Source: Microglena sp. YARC (lineage: Eukaryota > Chlorophyta > Chlorophyceae > Chlamydomonadales > Chlamydomonadaceae). From it: a DNA stretch of 64,000 nucleotides. The position numbers were made by a program, and so were the translations under genes. Below the pieces are notes generated by a model that was given only the letters and a program-made list of their open reading frames with translations, was not told where the DNA came from and searched no databases. Shown one piece after another: positions 11,299 to 24,587 of the stretch. The first letter of the stretch is position 1; each line of letters starts with the position of its first letter. The DNA is taken from positions 9,783,217-9,847,216 of the forward strand of contig CM039467.1 of the NCBI GenBank assembly GCA_022414725.1, read 5' to 3'.

Positions 11299-11691
11299 GG
11301 GTGTGTTTCCAGTGGGGTTTTCGGTCACCGTTGAAGTTCCGCAGAAGTCCACGCTGGCACGAAGTGTTTCCAGTGGGGTTCCGCTGACATTTTGCTATGT
11401 CCCGCTGAAGTCCACGCTGGCTTTTTTGACCGCTGAAGGCCGACGTGGACTTCAGCGGATCCTACGTGGACTTCAGCGGAATGCAAAACTTCAGCGGGAG
11501 CCCTGACCCTCCCGCTGAAGTTTTTCAATTCCGCTGAAGTCCACGTAGGATCCGCTGAAGACCAGCCCGGCGAGCACCGGCGAGCACCAAGTATTCTCTC
11601 CAGGATTCTCTCGATGAGGTTTGAGGCTTTCAGAACATGGACAATTTGACGTCCGCGAGAAACCAGCCCCTGCCCCACTGGAAACACACCC
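11299..11691. mobile_element. PIF/Harbinger-like MITE
   Basis: A 393-bp element has perfect 19-bp terminal inverted repeats: GGGTGTGTTTCCAGTGGGG at 11299-11317 and its reverse complement at 11673-11691. It is flanked by the trinucleotide TTA on both sides (11296-11298 and 11692-11694). A 3-bp TTA/TAA target duplication is characteristic of the PIF/Harbinger superfamily. The interior is itself palindromic, with several 'cgctgaagtccacg' copies in both orientations. No transposase is present, so the element is non-autonomous. Confidence 0.85.
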
Positions 11692-11889
11692 TTAGAGGAC
11701 GACCGAGGACGCGACTAGTCCAGTCAGTCAGACCACGTAGCCAACACTGAAACAGAAGTGGCACAGGCGGGCATCCGCGGATGCATCCGGGCATCGGGCA
11801 CAGGCCAGTGACTGGGCAGTATATGTATTCGATTACATTATATGTTAGCTGATCTGATAGTCTTATACGCGCGCAGGGCAGTCGCAATC

Positions 11890-12547
11890 GGTTGGCTCAT
11901 GGTGACCAACTGGCCACGTGACAGGTACACGATCAGGGGGCAAAAATTGCAACGGGTAGCCTACTAGCCTGCGGGTAGTAGTCTTTTCTTCCAGAAGAAC
12001 CGTACGTTGCAGGCGACTCCTTCAGCAGCACCTCATGCAACTCCTAGCGTTTTTCTTCCAGAGCTCCAGTCTTCAACCTATCTTTTTTACAGACTAGAGA
12101 CAGTCGAATTTTTTGTTGGTGTGGAAATATGCCCTTACGCCCAACTTTTTCATGGACCGTCCCTTCAAATCGAGCCAACAATAATAGAGGTCTGAATCAG
12201 TAAGCACTAAGCAGTATAGTTTCCCTCTATTTTCTCTTCCACATAATTTCGACAGCCACAATTCGGAAACCCCAACTTCGAGCCGTCTATTGCCGCTAGC
12301 TGGCTGGTACGCCTTTCTTTTCTGCTTTTGCGCCCGTCAAGCAAAATCCCAATAATTATTATTTGGTCCCTTCAAGGGAAATTCCAACAAGAATACAGGA
12401 GACTGATTATCGTAGTACGCAGATACTTATGAGGTGCATACAGTATTGACAACCTGATCATCATGCGAATTTCTGAATGGCCTACTCCTGCCTGATCAAT
12501 CCTAGTGGTGATAAAATTCCAAACACCCTTCTCGGCAATGATTGAAG
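11890..12547. repeat. Segmental duplication, right copy, part B (upstream of the large gene)
   Basis: This stretch matches 4240-5205, for example 'gtcttttcttccagaagaac' versus 'gtcttttcttccacgagaat', and 'ggtgataaaattccaaacac' versus 'ggtgatgaaattctagacaa'. It holds the 5' flank, and presumably the promoter and 5' UTR, of the large gene. I see no clear TATA box. An in-frame TGA at 12539 supports the start at 12548. Confidence 0.65.
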
Positions 12548-13228
12548 ATGGTGCGAGCTACTGAAAGGGATCAGCCGATGACAGATGATCCCGCTCTCCT
12601 TCGATTTAAGATATTCAAGGGGTTCAGGAAAAATGGAGGGCCAAGGGATTGTCAGGATGAAGACATCCGCAAGAGAGATGAGCTGCACAAGACCTCATTG
12701 CTTCATGAGAGGACTAACTTCAAAGATTCTGCCAGCAGACAAACAGAGACAAAGGCCTCACTGAAAAACAACTTCTTGAAAATATCCCGTCTAAAACATG
12801 TATCGTCAGAGATGCATAAGCTGGGGCAGCAGTCCAAGCATGATCTTCGAGCACTGCGCAGCTGGAGACTTGGTGGCAAAAATGCGCCAGGAAAGGCGAC
12901 GTCTGCTGAAAAAGTCGGTAGTTGTCTGCTTCCCAAAGTACCACATGGCAGCTGCACAAACGAGGGCACGTTGGTGATAGATCGCTGGATGGGATATCCT
13001 GATGGCAATGCAGCAAACTTCGGGCTCACCAACACAAGTGCTCCACCTAGCAAAACATCATCAGTGCCAGCAGCAGCAATCCTGACTTTATGTCGTCCCC
13101 AGGCAGCAGCAGCAGCTTCCCCTTCTAAATGTGGAGCTTCCATGTTTGATATTCCAATAGTTGTTCCCTCTGAGGAGCTTCAACTTTGTGAAAGAAGCAG
13201 AGACATACATCCAAGACACCAACAGCAG
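12548..13228 (+). CDS. SHOC1-like gene, exon 1
   Basis: The exon has 227 codons from ATG at 12548, with an in-frame TGA just upstream at 12539. It is Lys/Arg/Ser-rich and probably largely disordered. It ends RHQQQ before the donor GTATGC (13229). No domain is recognised. Its first part is duplicated at 5.2-5.6 kb. Confidence 0.6.
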
Positions 13229-16200
13229 GTATGCGCCACATGTGCCCAGGCTTCAAAACAAAAATCCACTCCTTATCTGCTATGTCAGTCCATTCAGAAA
13301 TCTGGCTAGGAATATCTCTTTCTTGTGATATCTGTACACAGCAATGCATGCTCTCACAATCTCACTCATACTTATGAGATAACAATCATCTCATATCCCT
13401 CCCTGCTTCTGCCGCATCTTGTTACAGGTTGGCTCAGCCCTCACAGTGGGGCAAATGTGCAAGAAGGTTATGATGGAAATGGGAGATTACGATCTGCTTC
13501 TCCACGAGACTCACAATCATAAGGAGCAGGTGAGGCCTCCTAAGTTGCTTTATGTGGGCATGTGGGGGAAATAATGGCTGAACTAGTGAATTGCATCACC
13601 CTAAATAAGTGATCATTCAGAGGACAAATGTATCCTGGCTTAGTTGTGCACTAAAGCAAAAAGAAAGCAAATGATTGGACTGGACGCTATCTCAATTAGG
13701 TGCTGTAAACAATTTATCTGATATTCTTCAGCATAACCAGACGTCACTGAGCAAGATTGACTCAGGAAAAAATGATAAAGGCATCTATAAAATAACAGTC
13801 ATTGACTGGAAATCCAAGTATAATGAACCCCAGGAAACTTGGTGACAACCAATGAGTCGGTATTAAATCTATCACCTATGTGACTTGGATGATGTCAGAG
13901 GATAGAAGCTTTAGTTACATGCACACTTACTTATTCAATAATAGTGATGGTATTAAATGCGTAGCAAGACCACGTCTTTGAGCTCACAATTTGAATGTTG
14001 AATCAGATCAAAATACCTCTTGTTCTGGTAGAATTTGCAGGTGCTGTAATATGGTGTTTGATGGCATAAGAGTGATACAAGATGAAATGCATTTCATGTT
14101 AGGATGTCCTTTATACTCAGAGCATATAAACATGTTTTTTGAGAAACTGACAATTTAACCTGATTTGGTTGATAAAGACTCCAGCATGAAGCTGGTCATG
14201 AATCCTGATTCCTTTGGAGGAAGGATATACCTTAATACCTTATACATTGTATTAAAAATGTGATAAGAATGGCACAATTATATTATCACCCCATGACCCA
14301 TGGGGGACGGTGATTTAATTATAATTGTGTATTAAAAGATCACTGTAGCACGAAATCAGCCCCCCCCCCCGTCGGTGCAACAATTGTTTGGGGTTCAATT
14401 CATCAAAACTGTTTCTTTTTAGCCCAATGTTCCTGTCACTGTTGGGCAAGTCCCTATTTGGCCTACCCCTGGACTATAACATTCATACATACATTTATAA
14501 ATAATCTATGTTCCCTGGGTCAAACGTTTGGCAGATCATTCCACTGGTAAAATAAATAAAATAAAATGAAATAACAATGAAAATAAAAGAATATAAATAA
14601 AATAACAATGCAAATCTACCGGTTGCGGTTGCTTTTAAAGGGTAAGTCTCCAGTTGATTTACCGGTTGTTGTTGTTGTTGTTGTTGTTATTAGTCCAAAA
14701 CAAGGGTCCAATTTTCATGGTTATGTTACTACTGCCTGGCTCACACGTTAGGCAGAACATTCAACCTCCATCATTCGTTCTATTGCAGGATACATTTGGG
14801 ATTCTCCCTGTGCCTATGTCACTGGCACTGGCAAGTCCTTGCGAATCATCAATCGCTTTCCCTCGCACGGCGTCTATCAACTGCTCTGATGTCATTTCAG
14901 CCAGAAGAATTCCGGGCTCGGGCTTAGGATCAAAAGCACAGGTCACTGAACCCCCACAGCAGCATGTTGAGATATTGGGCCACAGCTCTGCCAGTCGATA
15001 TGCTGACAGGCTCATGCCAGAATCAGTCTTGTTAGACGTTCCTGCAATCCAAGACCTAAACCTCTCCAGCTACAAATCCAAAAATGATCTGGATGATGGA
15101 TGTGCCAGATACAGCCAAATCATGGCAGAATATCGTCATGGATTTCAGGTGATGCACAGAGACAAAGCTGCTCTGTGCCCTGATGCCAAGACCGAGGTGC
15201 AGCAGGATTGGTGTTGTGATGATCCTACGTGGGAAACCAACATGGCGATACCATCTCATGATTCTGTCATTGATTTAATGGTGGCAGCTTCCATCAAGCA
15301 CGACCAAAGCATGTTTATGAAAGTTCTCCAAGTCCATTTTACTACAAGGCTACCCAAGATCAGCTCTGCAATCAAGGAGATAGCGGCTGACAAACGTAAG
15401 ATGCCATATATGTGGCTTCCAATCCCTGCACACAGCAAGGGCCCCAAACTATCCCTCGACAACTTCCAAGATTCTCTGCTTGGCGCTCTAGGATTGGCTG
15501 ATAATGGGTTCAGTGACCTAGCAGAGTTATGCAAGTGGACAGCCCCTCAACCTCCTGATCATGCTGATCAGTACAATCAGGACTTGGGTCTTCTGGACAG
15601 CCCCTTCGAAACTGCGACCCTTCGGCAGTTGATCGCCCTAGACATGCATCCAGGTAATAAGGCTGACGCTCCCCTACTGTTGCCACTACCTCAGCTCCCT
15701 CAGAGTTGCTCCCTGGCGGGGCGAGGTGCTGCAGAGTCAGGTCGCAATGGGTGGAAGGAAATACTGATCATGACCACAGCAACGAGGTCGATACGAGGGT
15801 TTTTCAATCTTTCCTCCCTAGACCTATACCTGGACTGGTCATTGATAAGGAGGTCCAACACCATGCCCTCGTATGCATGTAATGGAGAGGGGACACGCAA
15901 GCTTGAAGCGGGCATGCCGGTGAAACCATCTTCGGGTGCAGCTGTGCCAGAGGGTGATACAAATCACCCAAGCTCAGCTCGGGCACATTCTGCAAACTCA
16001 AAATATTTGAGCAACCCACATATTGGACATCCTATCTTGTCTTCTAATTATCCCAGGAAGATAGTGCAAAGGGCACGCATTGGAGTGGACATCGCTGCTC
16101 AGGAGGGAGACCCTGCCGGAATCACTCTAGGGCAAAGTCTTATGGCGGAGAGGCACACAGCCAATTCATTGACTGGAAATGCTGTACTCATGGTCAGGAG

Positions 16201-19200
16201 GGCGGCATCCCTTGATCCACTACCAAACATGTGCAGGAATCACGAGCACCCGCAGTCTAAGAAAACATCAAGAATGGGAGATGGCGCCGTAAAGCCTGTC
16301 TTACAGCCTGCCCTGCAACCTGAATTGCAGCCTGGACTACAACCTGCCTTGCAGCCTGCTCCACAGCCTGTCTTGCGGCAGCCTGCCCGGCAACCAGCAT
16401 TGCAGCCTGGAGTACAACCTGCCTTGCAGCCTGACCAACAGCCTGTCTTGCGGCAGCCTGCCTTGCAGCCTGCCCTGCAGCCTGTCGTCTTGCAACAGCC
16501 TGCCTTGCAACCTGCATTGCAGCCTGCCCCGCAGACTGTCTTGCAGCAGCCTGACCTGCAGCAGTCTTCCATACAACAGAGTAACGCAGACCAACATCCA
16601 ATGCCACTGGCTGATGCCCTAACCAATCTGAATCAGGACCCAGGGGACCGCCACGATCTTCACATTCAAGATATCCCCCCTCCTGATACTTCATCAGAAC
16701 TTGACTTCTTTTTGAAGATCCCTTCCAAGAACGGAAGCCTGCGAGCGGGGGATGCACTGCGTCAAGCGCCGCGTAATGGGAGCCATCATGTTCCATCCGG
16801 TGCTGCGCAAGCTCCAGCTCAAACGCCAGGGATAAATAAGTCGCAGCATGGGAATGCACCAAACATCTCTCATGATCAGAAAGATTCCGATCAAGCAGGA
16901 GAATATCAACCCAGCAGTGATCAGAGGGGAGACGAAGACGGTCACCAAAGAAGTCACAAGGTGCTGCAGTCAAAGCTGCCAGAAGAGCACATTCACATTC
17001 TTGCCGGCATCCACTCCTCACATGAGCTGCTCCAAAAGGAGCTGCAACAAATGGATGAGGAGAGGTTGGCCAGAGTGAGTGGATTCGCATATATTGCATC
17101 TGTTGCATCTATTTTGCCTCGCATCACCGCACCTGGGCATATGGCTGTCAGATAATGTTTATGCCCAAATCCTTATTGAAACCACTAGAGAGCTTGACTG
17201 AAAAGTAGGTGCAGAAGGGACCAAGAGCATTTTGGTAATAGTATAGACCTTGTGTCCTTGTTGAACCTGCATCATGCATGATCAGATCAGGTCACGGTTG
17301 GCCTACCCCTGGACTGAAACATACATACATACCATTGCACCAGTGCATGATCGGATCGGGTCACGCTTGGCCTAACCCTGGACTGTAACATACATCCATA
17401 CATACCATTGCACCAGTGCATGATCGGACCGAGTCACGGTTGGGCAAGTCCCTTTTAGCCTGTTTCGCCTACCCCCGGACTTTAACATACAAACATACCT
17501 TTTTACCTGTGCATGATCGGACCGTGTCACGGTTGGCCTACCCCTGGACTGTAACATACATGCATACCATTTCATCAGTGCATGATCGGACCGGGTCACG
17601 GTTGAGCAAGTCCCTTTAGCCTATTTGGCCTACTCCTGGACTGTAACATACATACATACCATTTTACAAGCGCATGATTGGGTCTCCATGGAGTCTGGAG
17701 GGCAGTTTGATCCAGACCCCGGTGTTCAGGTCGCGGCATCTGGAGTTCGAGCCCCGCTGATGAAAGACAGTAGGTGTATTCTCCAGTCTGACTTTAGAGC
17801 GGTGGTGTTTCCACTGCTAGGGCAAGTGGATGTATGTTTTTTGGCGGAGCCCCCTCTTCAAGGGGGCGGGAGCCCCCATGTTTACCCATTTGTCCGTTTT
17901 TCCGACCGAAAAACTTGAAGCCTGACACGTCGGACAGCGGTCGCATAACTAACTCGCTTCGGACAGCTCCATCGTTGCCACCTTTTGTTCCGTCGCCAAC
18001 ACACTCCGCCAATTTTCCGCGTCGCTTGCGACGCTGCATAGGACTTTTTTCCCCATGGTAACCAGAAAAACCAATGCGGTGTCAAATAATGTGTTGACAC
18101 CGCACCACAACACCGCAACACCACTACCAACCTAAACCCTAAACCCAATTTTGAGCAACAGCAGATGGACAATGCTGTACTGCTATCAGGAATACCAACC
18201 TAAACCCTAAACCCAATTCTGACCAATGTCAGGTGGACAATGCTGTACTGCTACCAGGAATACCAACCTAAACCATAAACCAAATTATGACCAAAACCAG
18301 GTGGACAAGGCTGCACTGCTATCAGGAAAATGGCGGCCTCAACCCTCAACCCTCAATCCTAAACCCCAAACCCCAAACCCAAGTATTTGTATGAATAAAT
18401 TCTGCAATTCTGACCAATATCAGGTGGACAATGCGGTAATGCTATCAGGAATATGGCGGCCTCAAGTTATAGAGAGAGCGATTGAGGATGTTGAGCAAAC
18501 GCAGAAGTCAGGCAACCCTGCACAAAACATGCATGACAAGGGCACAGTTGCTCAAATCTTGAAGGTACAATGATGTATGTATGTGTTTGTGTGCATTTGT
18601 GTTTGTGTGTGGTGTGTGTGTGTGGTGTGAGTGTGGTGTGTATGAGTGTGATGTATATGAGAAGGTCAAAGTTGCACATCTCTTGAGGGTGCAACGATGT
18701 ATGTATGTTACAGTGTATGTATGTGTGTGTGCATGTGTGTGTGGTGTGAGTGTGGTGTGTATGTGTGTGATGTATATGACACGGTCAAAGTTGCACATCT
18801 CTTGAGGGTGCAACGATGTATGTATGTTACAGTGTATGTATGTGTGTGTGCATGTGTGTGTGGTGTGAGTGTGGTGTGTATGTGTGTGATGTATATGACA
18901 CGGTCAAAGTTGCACATCTCTTGAGGGTGCAACGATGTATGTATGTTACAGTGTATGTATGTGTGTGTGCATGTGTGTGTGGTGTGAGTGTGGTGTGTAT
19001 GTGTGTGATGTATATGACACGGTCAAAGTTGCACATCTCTCGAAGGTGTAACGATGTATGTATGTTACAGGGGTAGGCCCAGCAGTTGTACACTTGTTTG
19101 TGTCTCCTGACAACACTTGATACACAGACAGTATTGCCCTCGGTACTTCTGAAGCAGTTCTGCATGCCCTCGCCCACTCACACATACGATCTGGGGCAGA

Positions 19201-22200
19201 TTGGCTGTACACACATACCTTCTTGTTTGTTTGTTTCTGCTGACTAACATTCATCTTTAGCCAGTAATGCCACCAGTACTGAAGCGGCTCCGCATGCCCT
19301 TACCCACTAACAGATACGATATGGGGCATGTTGGCTGTACACACATACCTTCTTGTTTGTTTGTTTCTGCTGACTAACTTCATCCACAGCAAGTAATGCC
19401 ACCAGTACTGAAGCGGCTCCGCATGCCCTTACCCACGCACACATACGATCTGGGGCATGTTGGCTGTACACACATACCTTCTTGTTTGTTTTTTTCTGCT
19501 GACTAGCATTCATCCATAGCCAGTAATGCCACCAGTACTGAAGCGGTTCTGCATGCCCTTACCCACTAACAGATAGGATCTGGGGCACGTTGGATCTACA
19601 CATATGTGCATGTTTATTTCTGCTGACAACACTTGATGCATAGCCAGTAATGCCACCAGTACTAAAGCGGTTCTGCATGCCCTTACCCACTAACAGATAC
19701 GATCTGGGGCAGGTTGGCTCTACACACATACCTTCTTGTTTGTTTGTTTCTGCTGACTAACCTTCATCCATAGCCAGTAATGCCACCAGTACTGAAGCGT
19801 TTCTGCATGCCCTTACCCACTCACACATATGATCTGGGGCACGTTGGATCTACACATATGTGCATGTTTATTTCTGCTGACAACACTTGATGCATAGCCA
19901 GTAATGCCACCAGTACTGAAGCGGTTCTGCATGCCCTTACCCACTAACAGATACGATCTGGGGCAGGTTGGCTCTACACACATACCGTCTTGTTTGTTTG
20001 TTTCTGCTGACTAACCTTCATCCATAGCCAGTAATGCCACCAGTACTGAAGCGTTTCTGCATGCCCTTACCCGCTCACACATATGATCTGGGGCACGTTG
20101 GATCTACACATATGTGCATGTTTATTTCTGCTGACAACACTTGATGCATAGACAGTAATGCCACCAATACAACTGAAGCGGTTCCACCTCCTCTCACCCG
20201 CTCACACATACGAGCAAATTTTCACTGGCCTTGATACACAGACAGTGCTGCCATCAATAAATAATAAATAAATATGTAAATAGTAGCCTTATTACGAGGC
20301 ATGTGGTCGAGGGGGACAGCCTGTTTGCTTCCACTAGAGCCAACCACCAATACAGTGATGCCATAAATACACAACTAAATAGTACGCCTTATTGCGAGGC
20401 ATGAGGTTGAGGGGGGCAGGCTGAATGCTTCCACTAGATCCAACCACCAATATAGTGATGCCATAAATACACAACTAAATAGTACGCCTTATTACGAGGC
20501 ATGAGGTTGAGGGGGGCAGGCTGATTGCTTGCACTAGGGCCAACCACCAATACAGTGCATGACATTACATTGTCATCAACATGCCACCTACACCTACACC
20601 ACCACCTACACCCCAACCCATGTTCATGCACTGACATGTTGAGGTAGGCAATGACCTCTTACGCATCGTGGTTTACATGCCAAGCATGGTGGAAAACACG
20701 ACTACACCTACGCCTACACTCCCCTCCCCCTCCCCCTTGCAACGACGACCAGCCAGCATAGCAATACAGTGATGCCATCCATACTGAATCGTTTTCACAC
20801 CTTCTTTTACACTCGCATGGAAGATATATTTAGCACCTACTAAGCATGCTGCCCCGAAAATTGCATTCTTGTTCATTTCTCCTGGCACATGCACATGCAC
20901 ATGGACACACAAACACACACAAACATGCACATGCACAAACACACATACACACACATGCACAAAAGCACACATGCACACACAAACACATGCCCCCCATTAT
21001 TATTCATTTATCCTAGCAACACTTGATGCAACACTAGATGCACACTGACAAATATGCCATCAGGACTACGGCATTCCTGGCAACACTTGATGCAATATCA
21101 GTACTAAGACACTCCTGGCAACACTTGATGCAAAACTTGATGCACACTGACGAATGTGCAGAGAACGGCAATATGATATCATATGATACCATGGCATCAT
21201 ATGATATCGTACGATATCATGTTATGCCGGCAGTCTGGCAAGGCTAAAGTTACCACTTATATACTATATCATATGATGCAATTTGTATGATATCATATAA
21301 TATCATACTTTCCTTAGGTCAACATCATATGATATGCCGTTCCATAAAAATATGCCATCAGTACTAAGGCATGCCCCCTTGTAAGAGCAGCATCACCGCA
21401 ATTCTTCCACAGGGAGGAGTACAGGTGGGGGAATTTATTTAATTTTCCACTACCACTACCACCACCCCCACTACCAACATCAACACCAACACCTTTACCA
21501 CCGACACCACCAATCCATCCACAGTGTTTCCGCATGCCCTTATCCACTCACAATTATGTTCTGAGGCCTGTTGGATCAACATATTTATGCGTGTTATTTT
21601 ACCTTGTCAGGCCTTGATCCACCATACCAACATCTACACCAACACCTCTACCACCGACACCACCAACACTTGATTCATATCGACAAATAAGCCATTAGTA
21701 CTAAGACGTGCCCCCATGCTGTAACACGCTCATACGGAAGATCGATTTGGCACCTACTAAGCATGATGCCCCAACAATACATTCCTGCCCATTTCTCCTG
21801 GCAACACTCTCTAGTAAAATATCCAAGACAATTATGCCATTGTTTTGGCCTAATAATAACAACAACAACCGGTAAATCAACTGGCTGCTTACCCTTTGAA
21901 AGCGACCACAACCCGTAGATTTCCGTTGTTATTTTACCAGTGACTTGATGCAGCACTTGATGCACATTGACAACTACGCCATTAGTACTAAGACGTGCCC
22001 CCTTGCCGTTACACTTTTATACGGAAGATGTACTCAGCAAAGTCTGCAACATGTTCGCGGTGCTTGGGTAGTTGGGTGGCTACAAGGCCTACCCACCAAT
22101 GTCTCCCACCCACCTGCCTCACAACCACCTGCCACCCACCAACTCACATGCCTGCCACCCATCCAACCAACCACCACCCAACCACCTGCCACTCAACCAC

Positions 22201-24499
22201 CCAACCACTCAACCACCTGCCCCCTTGTTGTTACACGCTCATATGGAAGATCTACTCAGCAATGCTGGCACTGCGCCAGACGGCAGTGGCAATAGCTGAG
22301 CATGGCGTACAGGTCGCTCACATCTTCTGCCACAACATTTGCAGCCAGCTGCCTCATTTGAAAAAGGCGCTAGGGTCCACCTTGATCAGTCTGCAGGATG
22401 CTAAGAAGAAGGTGCGTGGCCGTGTGGGAAGCAATACTACCTCCACACACACCTGTCTGTAAAGGTAATGATAACGCCTGGTGGGGCGTGGTGTTAACAG
22501 AGCCTGTCGTACACGGGAGGAGAGCGGTCTCCTACCTCAACTGGACAAGCTACCATCGCGGTTGACAACGACCTCAACGCCAAGAGCGATCGAAGGGGGA
22601 GTCGAACCCCCGACTCTTCATCCTCAAGCGATTTGGTCTACCACTAGACCATTGTATATCACTGAAAGGGGGTACCTGTCTGTACATATGCTGACATCAT
22701 AGGGGCACAGGGAGCCGAGGGTGCATTGGCTGTAGCAAAGGGAAGGCACGGATTTAAGTGTATTCATGTGACAGGGGCTCTAGGTTACACCTTGGCCATT
22801 CTGCAAGCTGCTAAGAAAAAAGTGCGCGGATGTGTGAGAAACAAATGGGCAGTGATCAGCTTGAAGGCTGATCAGCCATGGAATAAACAAACTAATCAAC
22901 TTCTACCTCTCTCTCCACAAGGCCTCCAGGTTGATGACGGTATTTTGGTCCAGTTGTGCGTATTATACCTATGTTCACCTGGCCAAGGGACAGAGAGCAG
23001 CCTGAAGGCTGCACTGCAATTTTTAGGGGTCTTCAGCCAGTCTTCAGCCAGTCTTCAGCACCTTTTTATACACCCCTAAAGCCCTGTTCCCATCCTACCA
23101 TTCCAGGCCAAATAAAAAGGGTGCCGAAGGCTCCCCACATTGCAGTGCTCATAAGCCATGAAATGAAAGACAACTTCTGCCTCTCTCGTCAATGCGTCCC
23201 CAGGTTGAGAACGGTAGTGTGGCGGACAACTAAAAAACGACGGTAGTGTGGCGGACAACTAAAAAACAACGGTAGTGTGGCGGACAACTAAAAAACGACG
23301 GTAGTGTGGTGGACGACTAAAAAATAATCAACTTCTACCTCTCTCATCAATGCGTCCCCAGGTTGACGACAGTATTGTTGTGGACAACCCGAAGCAGGGG
23401 GCCTCTCTCTCCATTGTGTCTCTAGGTTGATGACGGTAGTGTGCGGTGATGGACAACTAAACAACTACGGTAGTGTGGTGGGCAACTGAAATATGATGGT
23501 AGTGTGGTGGGCAACTAAAAACGAATCAACTTCTACCTCTCTCATCAATGTGTCCCCAGGTTGATTGGTAGTGTGGTCGACAAACCGAAGCAGGGGGCCT
23601 CTCTCTCCACTGTGTCTCTAGGTTGAGGACAGTAGTGTGGTGGGCGACTAAAAAACGCCTTTAGTGTGGTGGACAACAAAAAAACATGGTAGTGTGGTCG
23701 AAAAGTAAAAAATAAATCAGGTTCTGCCTCTCTCTCCACTGCGTCTCTAGGTTGACGACGGTAGTGTGGTGGGCAACTAAAAACAAATCAACTTCTGCCT
23801 CTATCTCCAACGTGTCCCCAGGTTGAAGACAGTTGTGTGTATTCTACCCATGCTTAACTGGCAAAGGGACAGTGGGCAGCCCGAAGGCTGATCAGCCATG
23901 GAATAAAAAAAAATCAACTTCTGCACCTCTCACCACTGCATCTCTAGGTTGAGGATGGTAGTGTGGTGGACAACTAAAAAACGATGGTAGTGTGGTGGTC
24001 AACTAAAAAACGATGGTAGTGTGGTGGTCAACTAAAAACGAATCAACTTCTGCCTCTCTCTCCACTGTGTCCCCAGGTTGAGGACGGTAGTGTTGAGGAC
24101 AACCCGAAGCAGGGGGCTATGAAGCAAATCCTTGAAGACATGAACAAGAAAACAAAGGTAGGTAGCTCTGTTGATTTATGCATGCTGTTACTCGCTGTGT
24201 ACTGTTTCTTTATGTGTGCTGTTACTTGCTACATGCTGATGGGATATGAAGCAAATCCTTGAATACATGAACAAGACAATACAGGTAAGTAGCAGTGTTG
24301 ATTTGTGCATGCTGTTACTTGCTACATGCTGATGAGCTATGAAACATTTCCTTGAATACATGAACAAGACACCAAAGGTAGGCAGCAGTGTTGATTGGTG
24401 CATGCTGCTACTTGCTGTGTACTGTTACTTGCTACATGTTGATACATGCCTCTTCCTCCTCCTCCTCCTCCTCCTCCTCCTCCTCTTACTACTACTACT

Positions 24500-24587
<88 letters not shown>

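Noticed and set aside
18581..19254. Cys/Val-rich and His/Thr-rich open frames
   Set aside because: They are frames through the TGTG-rich, exon-4-derived satellite.
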